Source: Hyphomicrobiales bacterium
Lineage (GTDB): Bacteria > Pseudomonadota > Alphaproteobacteria > Rhizobiales > Rhizobiaceae
Length of the DNA: 64,000 nt
Assembly: GCA_900471515.1 (NCBI GenBank)
Contig: UCFC01000023.1
Coordinates: forward strand, 62,001-126,000
Direction: 5' to 3'
A model generated the notes under the pieces. That model saw only the letters and a program-made list of their open reading frames with translations. It was not told the origin of the DNA and did no database searches. The position numbers and the translations under genes were made by a program. Of the stretch, positions 57,182 to 64,000 are shown piece after piece (position 1 is the first letter of the stretch; each line of letters starts with the position of its first letter).

Positions 57182-57823
57182 ATGGTTTCCGCAATCGACA
57201 GCACGCGGCTGGTCTCAGCCCAATATGCCCTGAAGAACCTGCGCGGTTCCGATGACGACAACAGTCAGAGCGCCACCGATTCCTCCAGCGCTGCCAGCAT
57301 CCTCAGCAGTTACGGCCTGGATCCGGACACGTCGTCGCTGCTTTCCAACAATGCGCTTGCCAGCCTGCTCGACACGCTTTCGACGCAGAGCGATCAGACC
57401 GACGAAACAACAGAGACATCGGGCGAAAATCCCGACGTGACGAGTTCGTCCTTCATGGCCATGCTCAAAAAGCAGCTTGAAGAGGCGGCCGAGCAGGAGG
57501 GCAGCAGCGGCACGGCACATGACATGCTGGCTGCTCTTGAAAACGGCACGCTCACGGTTTCCGATCCTGCGCAGGGCGTCTCGATCACCGCCTGGGACGT
57601 TGCAAATCCGGACGAGGCCGACACCGACAGCAAGCCCGGCACCGATATCGACACGAGCGGCTGGAACGATTTCCTCAACGCGCATCTGAAGCGCGGCGAT
57701 GATGCATCCTTTGTCAAGCAGGGCGATCACTATGTGGATCAGCTCGACAACAGCAATGCCTATTTTGGCCAGATCGGCTCGAATTTCTACTATCTGACCT
57801 GGCCGCAGGCGGCGGCCAAGTAG
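57182..57823 (+). CDS. Hypothetical acidic protein, 213 aa
   Basis: Not recognised. Acidic and Ser/Asp/Thr-rich: residues about 25-50 and 80-100 are low-complexity ([35 protein letters not shown]). The C-terminal ~70 residues ([20 protein letters not shown], then [13 protein letters not shown]) look folded. No signal peptide or membrane helix. AAGGAC sits nine bases before the ATG at 57182; the frame is open upstream to 56996 but overlaps the gltBD terminator zone. It stands alone between gltD and a convergent DUF459 gene. Low-complexity, acidic, and short-range distribution suggest a lineage-specific gene. Confidence 0.65.
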   Translation: MVSAIDSTRLVSAQYALKNLRGSDDDNSQSATDSSSAASILSSYGLDPDTSSLLSNNALASLLDTLSTQSDQTDETTETSGENPDVTSSSFMAMLKKQLEEAAEQEGSSGTAHDMLAALENGTLTVSDPAQGVSITAWDVANPDEADTDSKPGTDIDTSGWNDFLNAHLKRGDDASFVKQGDHYVDQLDNSNAYFGQIGSNFYYLTWPQAAAK

Positions 57824-57908
57824 TCCGGGATGCAGACGAGGTTGCTGCGTAGATCAAGGCGTCAGAGCGCCCGCGTCCGAACAGACGCGCGGCGCCCGGG
57901 CGGCCTTC

Positions 57909-59120
57909 TCACTTCACGGAAACTTCCGCCGTCGTCTTCAGCGTCGGCATGCGGTAGTCGTCGATGCGGCCTGCGGGCGCCGGCGCCATTTCGCCCCGCT
58001 CGACCAGGAGATCGCGCGGCGATTTCGTCAGCGCCACCGGTGCGGCCCTGCCGGCGCCGAGCAGTTCGGCGCCGCCATCGAGGTTCGGATCGGACAGGCT
58101 GATCGGCTGGGTGTGTTCCACCGGATTGGCGGGCAGCGTCAGTGCCGGCAGGTTGCCGGGATCGAGGCGCACCAGATCGGGGCTTGCCTGAGTACCGAGA
58201 ATGCGACGTGCCGGCTTTTCCACATAGAATGCGAGCTTGCGACGCCCGGCCTGGGTCAGGTTGATCCCGTCAGCGGTGCGCAGGCGCACCTGCTGGCCGT
58301 TGACGTCTGAGCCGGTGACGATGAACTTGCCGTTCTCGTCCACGAAACCGTCCCAGATATCGACGAATTCGCCGCCGACGCTTTCCACCTGGTTGCGATA
58401 GAGCTGGTTCATCTGCACGGCATCGGCCGTCATCGAATCGGATTCGAAGGCGGGAAGTCCGACCCAGAGCAGGGGGATCTTGCGGCTGGTGATCTCCTTG
58501 CCGAAGGCCAGCACGCGGCGCTCATATTCGCTGAACCAGCCATCGGTGCGAAACTTCTCCTTGCCGGCATCCGTCACCATCTGCTGGCGGTCGTTGGCGC
58601 CGATCATGACGACGACCATGGCCGGTTTCAGCTCGTCGATCATCTTCGGCAGTTCACCGGGCCAGTTGTAATAGTCGTCGCGCACGAGGCCGGACGAGAC
58701 ATTGCTGCGGGCTTCGACGACGACGCCCGGCGAGGCTTCGAAGGCAGCCGTGAGGCCGTCGCCAAGGCCGCCGGCAAGAAAATCGCCGACGATCAGGATT
58801 TTCTGGGCGTTGTCCAGCTTCTGGACCACGGGTTCAGCGGGTGCGACAGGCGCCGTGCGCATCGGCGTCACGGCCTTCTGCGCAGGCGGGCGCTTGCGCT
58901 GCTGCTGTTGCCGTCGCGGCTGGGCGCGCATTTCGGGCGGCGGGCTCTCGTCGATGTAGCGACGGCCGAGAAAGAAATCGAGAATGGAGCGGCGCTGGTA
59001 ACGAAGCTCCTGCGCCCCGGCGTCGTACGCCGGCAGCGTCGCACCCAGGCAAAAGGAAAACGCGGCTGCGGCAAGCGCAAGCCTGCTATTCCATCGGGGC
59101 CGGTCAATTGTTTTCGTCAT
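57909..59120 (-). CDS. DUF459 (SGNH-fold) secreted protein
   Basis: A 403-aa protein: signal peptide (about 1-36), Arg/Gln/Pro-rich linker (QPRRQQQQRKRPPAQK, about 65-95), then an SGNH/GDSL-hydrolase-like domain. The block I motif is VGDFLAGGL (Phe where the catalytic Ser of GDS is expected), block III is IGANDRQQM, and the block V position reads DGINLTQAG, with Asn where catalytic His usually stands. It may therefore be a non-catalytic binding protein. I place the start at MTKTIDRP; an upstream ATG at 59174 would shift the signal peptide inward. It lies 180 bases downstream of a lytic transglycosylase gene on the same strand, so an envelope role is likely. Confidence 0.82.
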   Translation of the reverse strand: MTKTIDRPRWNSRLALAAAAFSFCLGATLPAYDAGAQELRYQRRSILDFFLGRRYIDESPPPEMRAQPRRQQQQRKRPPAQKAVTPMRTAPVAPAEPVVQKLDNAQKILIVGDFLAGGLGDGLTAAFEASPGVVVEARSNVSSGLVRDDYYNWPGELPKMIDELKPAMVVVMIGANDRQQMVTDAGKEKFRTDGWFSEYERRVLAFGKEITSRKIPLLWVGLPAFESDSMTADAVQMNQLYRNQVESVGGEFVDIWDGFVDENGKFIVTGSDVNGQQVRLRTADGINLTQAGRRKLAFYVEKPARRILGTQASPDLVRLDPGNLPALTLPANPVEHTQPISLSDPNLDGGAELLGAGRAAPVALTKSPRDLLVERGEMAPAPAGRIDDYRMPTLKTTAEVSVK

Positions 59121-59299
59121 CGGGCAGTTCCGCATCTGCCGGGCATCTTGCATAGGCAGCAGCTTTCCGTCCACTCCACCCCTGTTATTTAGGTCAGGCT
59201 TTCCCCGCTTCTACAGTATCGGACTGAAAATCGGATTCGGTTTTCGGAAAGTGCGATACGCAGATTCAAGGAGTTAGAGTGTCCCTGGAGAGAGGACGC

Positions 59300-60523
59300 C
59301 TATCGGCGCAGGGCGTGGAGAAGCGAAAGCGAAGGCTCGCCATCCGGTTGCATGCCGAAGCGCTCCTGAACGGCGGCAATGGCCGCCTTGGAACCCGAGC
59401 CGAAATTGCCGTCGACATCGCCGCTATAATAACCAAGCGTCTTCAGGCGTGTCTGCAGTTCGAACTTCTCGGTGATATCGAGCGAGCCTTCCGGACGCGG
59501 CCAGCGCTGCTGCATGCCGCCAAAGCCGGCAATCTGGTCTGCCAGCAGGCCAACGGCGAGCGCATAGCTGTCGGAGGCATTGTAGTTCTTGATGGTGAAG
59601 AAGTTCGCCGTCATCAGGAAGCCGGGACCGTCGCTGCCTGCCGGCATTTTCAGCATGGCGCGGGTGTCGCCGTCCTTGAAAGGTTTGCCGTTCGGTCGCT
59701 TCACGCCGAGTGCGGCCCATTGGGCGAGCGTCCGCGTCTTGCCGATCTGCTGGGCTGCGGATGCCGGGACGGCAACCTCGTAGCCCCAGGTCCTGCCGGT
59801 GTCCCAGCCGTTCTTCATGAGGAGGTTTGCCGATGTCGCCAGCGCGTCGGGCACGGAATTCCAGATGTCGCGATGGCCGTTGCCATCGGCGTCGACGGCA
59901 TAGAGAAGGTAGCTTGTCGGGATGAACTGGGTGTGGCCCATGGCGCCTGCCCAGGAACCGGTCATTTGCCTGGCGGGCACGTCGCCGTTCTGCAGGATCT
60001 TCAGGGCTGCGATCAACTGCTTCTTGGCAAATTTGGCGCGCTTGGGATCGGCATAGGCGAGCGTTGCCAAGGCGCGCGGCACATAATGAAGACGATCGTC
60101 CTTGGTGAGAACCGCGCCGTAATTCGATTCCATCGACCAGATGGCGAGCAGAATCGATTTGTCGACGCCGAAGCGGCGCTGGATCGCGTCCAGCGTCTTG
60201 GCGTGCCTGGCGGCCATCTTGCGGCCGATTTCCACAGTGTAGGGATTGACGCGGGAATCGACATAATCCCAGATTTTCGATGTGAATTCAGGCTGATAGG
60301 TTGCCTTTTCCAGCACGGTGGGGTCCGGTTCGCTTACCCCTGAAAAGGCTTTCTGATACGTTGCCTTACTGATGCCACTCTGCGCGGCAGTTTGGTAGAA
60401 GTTCGCGATCCACTTCTGGAACCGGACATCCGCTTTTGCATTATTGGGGGCCAGTCCAGCCGCTGTGGCGACAACGATGGCGAGAGCAAGACCACGAAGG
60501 GAGTTCACATAGTTCTGGGTCAT
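59300..60523 (-). CDS. Lytic murein transglycosylase (MltB-like)
   Basis: A 407-aa periplasmic enzyme that cleaves peptidoglycan glycan strands to 1,6-anhydro products. Signal peptide 1-31; SLT_2/MltB catalytic domain about 33-335 with catalytic Glu132 in LAIWSMESNYGAVL and MGHTQFIPTSYL further on; C-terminal peptidoglycan-binding domain from about 345 (LQTRLKTLGYYSGDVDGNFG). No lipobox Cys follows the signal peptide, so it is soluble rather than a lipoprotein. It is divergent from galU. The DUF459 gene follows on the same strand and may be its partner. Confidence 0.93.
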   Translation of the reverse strand: MTQNYVNSLRGLALAIVVATAAGLAPNNAKADVRFQKWIANFYQTAAQSGISKATYQKAFSGVSEPDPTVLEKATYQPEFTSKIWDYVDSRVNPYTVEIGRKMAARHAKTLDAIQRRFGVDKSILLAIWSMESNYGAVLTKDDRLHYVPRALATLAYADPKRAKFAKKQLIAALKILQNGDVPARQMTGSWAGAMGHTQFIPTSYLLYAVDADGNGHRDIWNSVPDALATSANLLMKNGWDTGRTWGYEVAVPASAAQQIGKTRTLAQWAALGVKRPNGKPFKDGDTRAMLKMPAGSDGPGFLMTANFFTIKNYNASDSYALAVGLLADQIAGFGGMQQRWPRPEGSLDITEKFELQTRLKTLGYYSGDVDGNFGSGSKAAIAAVQERFGMQPDGEPSLSLLHALRR

Positions 60524-60704
60524 CGGCAGTCGTATCCGTCATCTTCAGTTTTAGCCTGGGCGGTACGTCATGTCCGTCCTACGCCGAAATTACAGGAACG
60601 GAGTCAACAAATTCTTTACCATGGAAGGCCGGTCCAGTCACCATTTGCAAAACCGTAGCAATTCTATACTAGTTCAAATCGATGTAGCGTTTCGTTAAAA
60701 GCGG

Positions 60705-60710
60705 TATAGT
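60705..60710 (+). promoter_or_regulatory. Candidate -10 element of galU
   Basis: TATAGT 18 bases before the GTG start. No good -35 hexamer is seen at the usual distance, so support is weak. Confidence 0.3.
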
Positions 60711-60727
60711 CAAAACAGGAGGTCGGT

Positions 60728-61615
60728 GTGGCTCTGAATAAGAAAGTTCGCAAGGCAGTATTTCCAGTCGCAGGTCTGGGAACGCGATTCCTTCCAGCCA
60801 CTAAAGCAGTTCCGAAGGAAATGCTGACTGTCGTTGATAAACCAATCATTCAGTATGTTGTCGACGAAGCACTTGAAGCAGGCATTGAACATCTGGTTTT
60901 TGTTACTGGTCGTAACAAGCATGTCATCGAAGATTACTTCGATATTCATTTCGAGCTTGAACAGACGCTCAAGGAGCGCGCCAAGAAGGCGGAAATCACC
61001 CTGCTGCAGCAGCAGCTTCCCAAGGCAGGCACGGTGAGCTTTACCCGTCAGCAGGAGCCGCTCGGCCTCGGCCATGCCGTCTGGTGCGCCCGCGAGATCG
61101 TCGGCGACGAACCTTTCGCGCTTCTTCTGCCCGACATGATCATGAAGGATGAGAAGGGCTGCATGAAGGGTATGATGGAGCTCTACGAACACAGCGGCGG
61201 CAATATCATCGCCGTCGAGGAATGCGCTCCCGACCAGGCCCACAAATATGGCATCGTCGGTGTCGGCGAGGCTATCGGCGAGGGCTTCCGCATCACCGGC
61301 ATGGTCGAGAAGCCGGCCAAGGGCACAGCTCCTTCCAACTTCTTCATCAACGGCCGCTACATCCTGCAGCCGGAAATCTTCAAGATCCTGGAAACCCAGG
61401 AACGCGGCGCCGGCAACGAGATCCAGCTTACCGACGGCATGCTGAAGCTGCTGAAGGAGCAGGATTTCGCAGGCTACCATTTCAAGGGTGAAACTTACGA
61501 CTGCGGCGCAAAGGACGGTTTCATCCTCGCCAACGTCGCTTTCGCTCTTGAGCGCGCGGATATCCGTCCGAGCGTCGAAGACGGCTTCAGGAATCTGCTC
61601 GGCCGTTTGAAGTAA
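60728..61615 (+). CDS. galU: UTP-glucose-1-phosphate uridylyltransferase
   Basis: GalU (295 aa) makes UDP-glucose, precursor of lipopolysaccharide, exopolysaccharide and cyclic glucan. Nucleotidyltransferase motif [18 protein letters not shown], then [32 protein letters not shown] and [12 protein letters not shown]. It starts with GTG, preceded by AGGAGGT. The glucose-1-phosphate it uses can come from Pgm or GlgP encoded in this window. The first ~75 codons are unusually rich in A/T at third positions, unlike the rest of the gene. Convergent with the outer-membrane gene, six bases apart. Confidence 0.95.
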   Translation: MALNKKVRKAVFPVAGLGTRFLPATKAVPKEMLTVVDKPIIQYVVDEALEAGIEHLVFVTGRNKHVIEDYFDIHFELEQTLKERAKKAEITLLQQQLPKAGTVSFTRQQEPLGLGHAVWCAREIVGDEPFALLLPDMIMKDEKGCMKGMMELYEHSGGNIIAVEECAPDQAHKYGIVGVGEAIGEGFRITGMVEKPAKGTAPSNFFINGRYILQPEIFKILETQERGAGNEIQLTDGMLKLLKEQDFAGYHFKGETYDCGAKDGFILANVAFALERADIRPSVEDGFRNLLGRLK

Positions 61616-61621
61616 GGCTTC

Positions 61622-63157
61622 TCAGCGTTTCACCTTGAGACCGACGCCGGCTCGCCACTGCTGCGAGTCGTCGCCCTCCTTGCGCGTCGTCAGCTCGTAG
61701 CCGAGCGTGCTGGTGAAATCGAGGTAGCGATTGATATTCCAGACAAGACCAGACGAGGCGGTGTAAACCGTCTCGTCGCTTATCGTGCTTCCGCTTGGAT
61801 AGTCGCGCAGCGTCACGCCGCCGATGACCGTTGCCACCAGATTGTCGCGCAGCTGATGATCGACCGTGGTCGTGAGTTGGTGCGAGACATAGCCGCTTTC
61901 GCCTGCTGCGGTGGACGGCTGGATGCTGGTCTGGAGATCCAGATTGACATTCGTTCCGCGGATCGGCGACCATAGCAGGCTGGCATCGAGCGTCGCCGTA
62001 TCGATCGCTTTCAGGCGGCTGTCGTCGAAATCTGCCGTCGCATAACCGACCGCGACCTCGCCTTTCAGTTTTTCGCCCATATCGATCTCGACGCCGCCCT
62101 TGGCGCCGTAACTGTCTCCGGAGCGGCGGTAGCCCGAGGAATCGACGCGTTCGTCGTAATTGGTCTTGCCGACCGACGCCTCGATGAAGGGAATGAGAGC
62201 GGGCGAGAGCTCGTAGCCGATGCGGCCGCGTATCGTGCCCGTCGTCTCGTTGCGGTCGCTCAGCGAAACCGTCGTCCCGTTTGAAAGCTTCGCATCCGAA
62301 TAGATCGAACGGGAGAGCGCAACGGCGGTCGTACCGCGGATGATGCCGAAATCATGCTCGATCGAGGCGCCGCCGGTAAACTCCTGCACGTCCGACTGCT
62401 GCGCCGCATCGGTGATCGCATCCGGATCATCGGTATCTTCACGATAGAAATTATAGCCGCCGGTAATATGGGCGACGGTGTCGCGCGGCAGGTCAAGCCG
62501 CAGATCGCCATCGATCTTGAAGGAGGGCTGCTCTTCTCCTTCGCCGCTGATGTTCTTCTGCCAGGCGCCTTCGGTGGTGACGGTCAGCTGATGCCGGCTC
62601 CAGTCGGAGGTCAGCGTCGCACCCATATCGGTTTCGAGGAAGCCACGGCTCTGTTTCGTGCTGCCGTCCTTCGTGGTCTCGCTGTTGATCGTCTGCGTGA
62701 CGCTCGGGCGCAGCACGAAGCTGCCGACGGGGATTCCGGGCGTCTGCTCGGTGGAAACACTCTCGGAAAGCGTGCGCGCGGGCGTTTCGTCGAGGCGCGG
62801 TTCGCGGGTGTTCAGCCTGCGCATGTCCTCGTCGAGGATCGAACCGGTGGTCTCGTCGTCGGGCTGCGCTGTCGGGGCGGGTGCGGCTGCGCTGTCCGCA
62901 TCCTGCGCCGTCGTGTTGGCGGGGGTGGTCGTATCATCGCCTGCGCCGTCGAAAGCCGGTGCGGCACCGTTTGCGCCGTTGCGCTGTGCGGCTGTCGCGG
63001 CCGTCGCGGCGGAATTCGTCGTGCCAGCCGGTTGTTGCGACGTCGCCTGCTGGGCGAAAGCCGAGGGCGCAAGCAGCAGGCCGACGGCCGTGACAGAAAC
63101 GACACGGCTCATGGCGCGGAGCGGCGTCACACTGCTCGTCTGTTTTCCCTGGCCCAT
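61622..63157 (-). CDS. Outer-membrane beta-barrel protein
   Basis: A 511-aa protein: signal peptide (about 1-35), a long Ala/Thr/Asp-rich low-complexity segment (about 36-100), a short linker with RRLNTREPRLDETP, and a C-terminal ~370-residue region of alternating beta strands (for example YEIDMGEK-type GGVEIDMGEKLKGEVAVGYA and SLLWSPIRGTNVNLDLQTS) consistent with the outer-membrane beta-barrel family PF10082. It ends in LKVKR rather than a terminal Phe. Function is unknown; similar rhizobial proteins lie near polysaccharide genes. The first ATG was kept; an ATG 15 codons later is possible. Confidence 0.82.
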   Translation of the reverse strand: MGQGKQTSSVTPLRAMSRVVSVTAVGLLLAPSAFAQQATSQQPAGTTNSAATAATAAQRNGANGAAPAFDGAGDDTTTPANTTAQDADSAAAPAPTAQPDDETTGSILDEDMRRLNTREPRLDETPARTLSESVSTEQTPGIPVGSFVLRPSVTQTINSETTKDGSTKQSRGFLETDMGATLTSDWSRHQLTVTTEGAWQKNISGEGEEQPSFKIDGDLRLDLPRDTVAHITGGYNFYREDTDDPDAITDAAQQSDVQEFTGGASIEHDFGIIRGTTAVALSRSIYSDAKLSNGTTVSLSDRNETTGTIRGRIGYELSPALIPFIEASVGKTNYDERVDSSGYRRSGDSYGAKGGVEIDMGEKLKGEVAVGYATADFDDSRLKAIDTATLDASLLWSPIRGTNVNLDLQTSIQPSTAAGESGYVSHQLTTTVDHQLRDNLVATVIGGVTLRDYPSGSTISDETVYTASSGLVWNINRYLDFTSTLGYELTTRKEGDDSQQWRAGVGLKVKR

Positions 63158-63301
63158 TAAAATCCGCGCCTGAAATGCTTCGAAGTCTTACCCAAGCGTA
63201 AAGCCTTGTGGTTAACCATTCGTTGCGCTGCCGGCCGTGCGTTCATACATGGGAAACATTGTCGGGTGGACAGGTAAAGTGAAAAGGTCTAACGCATTGC
63301 C

Positions 63302-64000
63302 ATGATCAGGAGAGCGGTAAAACTCGTCGAAAATAGCGTGCTGGAATCGGGCAGACGCACCGTCAGCATCGAAAGGCGCGCACTTGAGGCGCTCGAACGT
63401 GCTTTCGACGATGGGCTCGCCGGACCTTTTACACGTGCCGTCGAGATGATTGGCGAGAATACCGGCCGCGTGATCGTCACCGGCGTCGGCAAGAGCGGCC
63501 ATATCGGCACCAAGATCGCCGCCACCTTCGCTTCGACGGGCACGCCCGCGTTTTTCGTCCATGCGGCGGAAGCCAATCACGGCGATCTCGGCATGATCGC
63601 CGGCGACGACGTCGTGCTGGCGATCTCCAAGGGCGGCGAGAGCGCCGAACTGAAGAGCATCATTTCCTATACGCGGCGTTTTTCCATTCCGCTGATCGCC
63701 ATGACCTGCAGCCCGCAATCCTCACTGGCGACGGCTTCGGATGTCGCGCTGCTGATTCCCAACGAGGAAGAGGCCTGTCCCAACGGGCTGGCGCCAACCA
63801 CATCGACGATGATGCAGCTTGCGCTCGGCGACGCGCTGGCGATTGCGCTTCTCGACGCGCGCGGCTTCACGGCGACGGATTTCCATGTTTTCCATCCCGG
63901 TGGCAAGCTGGGGGCGAGCCTGATGCATGTCGCCGACATCATGCATACCGGCGACCGCGTGCCGCTGGTCGCGAAGGGCACGTCCGTACCCGATGCGATC
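63302..64000 (+). CDS. kpsF: KpsF/GutQ-type arabinose-5-phosphate isomerase (partial)
   Basis: Runs off the window; 233 codons seen, lacking the C-terminus. An SIS domain (about 30-180) shows VTGVGKSGHIGTKIAATFAS, HAAEANHGDLGMI and ISKGGESAELKSI, followed by NGLAPTTSTMMQLALGDALA and the start of the first CBS pair at VADIMHTG. The family interconverts ribulose-5-phosphate and arabinose-5-phosphate for Kdo and lipopolysaccharide core synthesis. Starts MIRRAVKLVE; the ribosome site is weak (AAAGG, distant). The preceding 144-base gap shows nothing else. Confidence 0.92.
   Translation, partial: MIRRAVKLVENSVLESGRRTVSIERRALEALERAFDDGLAGPFTRAVEMIGENTGRVIVTGVGKSGHIGTKIAATFASTGTPAFFVHAAEANHGDLGMIAGDDVVLAISKGGESAELKSIISYTRRFSIPLIAMTCSPQSSLATASDVALLIPNEEEACPNGLAPTTSTMMQLALGDALAIALLDARGFTATDFHVFHPGGKLGASLMHVADIMHTGDRVPLVAKGTSVPDAI

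Noticed and set aside
57869..57890. GC-rich hairpin between the 213-aa gene and the DUF459 gene as a terminator
   Set aside because: Short stem (GCGTC/GACGC) with no T run; probably incidental in GC-rich sequence.

Overview
The window is a piece of chromosome from a Rhizobiaceae-type alphaproteobacterium (Rhizobium, Agrobacterium or a close relative). Base composition is GC-rich and even. The markers are a soxBDAG sarcosine oxidase operon, a glgP-glgB-glgC-glgA-pgm-glgX glycogen operon, the cell-cycle regulator CpdR, an MmgR-like (alpha-r8/suhB) small RNA between an N-formylglutamate amidohydrolase and HisN, a ROSE-type RNA thermometer before an Hsp20 gene, and a BA14K protein. I see no prophage, insertion sequence, CRISPR array or plasmid origin. 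Species assignment is not possible from the text alone.

Layout. 1-5.2 kb: soxBDAG on the + strand, oxidising sarcosine to glycine and one-carbon units. 5.2-16.8 kb, minus strand: a MaoC-fold dehydratase and the six-gene glycogen operon, tightly packed and partly translationally coupled. 17.1-25.0 kb, minus strand: a lone TadG-like protein with a von Willebrand A domain, then a three-gene operon (transglutaminase-DUF2126, fused circularly permuted ATP-grasp/alpha-E, small transglutaminase) predicted to build or attach a peptide-like modification of unknown nature. 25.1-29.0 kb: a TctE-like kinase and OmpR-type regulator facing a GNAT acetyltransferase and an orphan periplasmic binding protein. 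29.4-33.2 kb: a chemoreceptor ending in a possible CheR-docking pentapeptide, a methyltransferase and an HxlR regulator. 33.5-36.5 kb: tctCBA tripartite carboxylate transporter.

36.8-41.6 kb is a patch of small and poorly known genes: a 56-aa DUF1127-like protein, a DUF475/TerC-superfamily membrane protein behind an unusually structured leader, two tiny ORFs of 79 and 58 aa, a degenerate nuclease-fold protein, a secreted protein, a Rap1a/Tai-like protein, tRNA-Val and cpdR. 41.8-50.0 kb: N-formylglutamate amidohydrolase, MmgR RNA, hisN, a lysophospholipase-like hydrolase, a hypothetical protein, ROSE-hsp20, a divergent SBF-type transporter/LysR pair, BA14K and threonine aldolase. 50.5-56.9 kb: gltB-gltD glutamate synthase. 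57.2-64.0 kb: cell-envelope genes: a hypothetical protein, a DUF459 SGNH-fold protein lacking two canonical catalytic residues, a lytic transglycosylase, galU, an outer-membrane barrel protein and the start of a KpsF/GutQ isomerase.

Taken together the window is mainly central carbon and nitrogen storage and assimilation (glycogen, glutamate, one-carbon units) with envelope maintenance. The observations I rate highest are the riboswitch-like leader before the DUF475 gene (three-way junction followed by a terminator-like hairpin), the MmgR and ROSE RNAs, the transglutaminase/ATP-grasp operon, and the orphan binding protein next to a TctE-like kinase.
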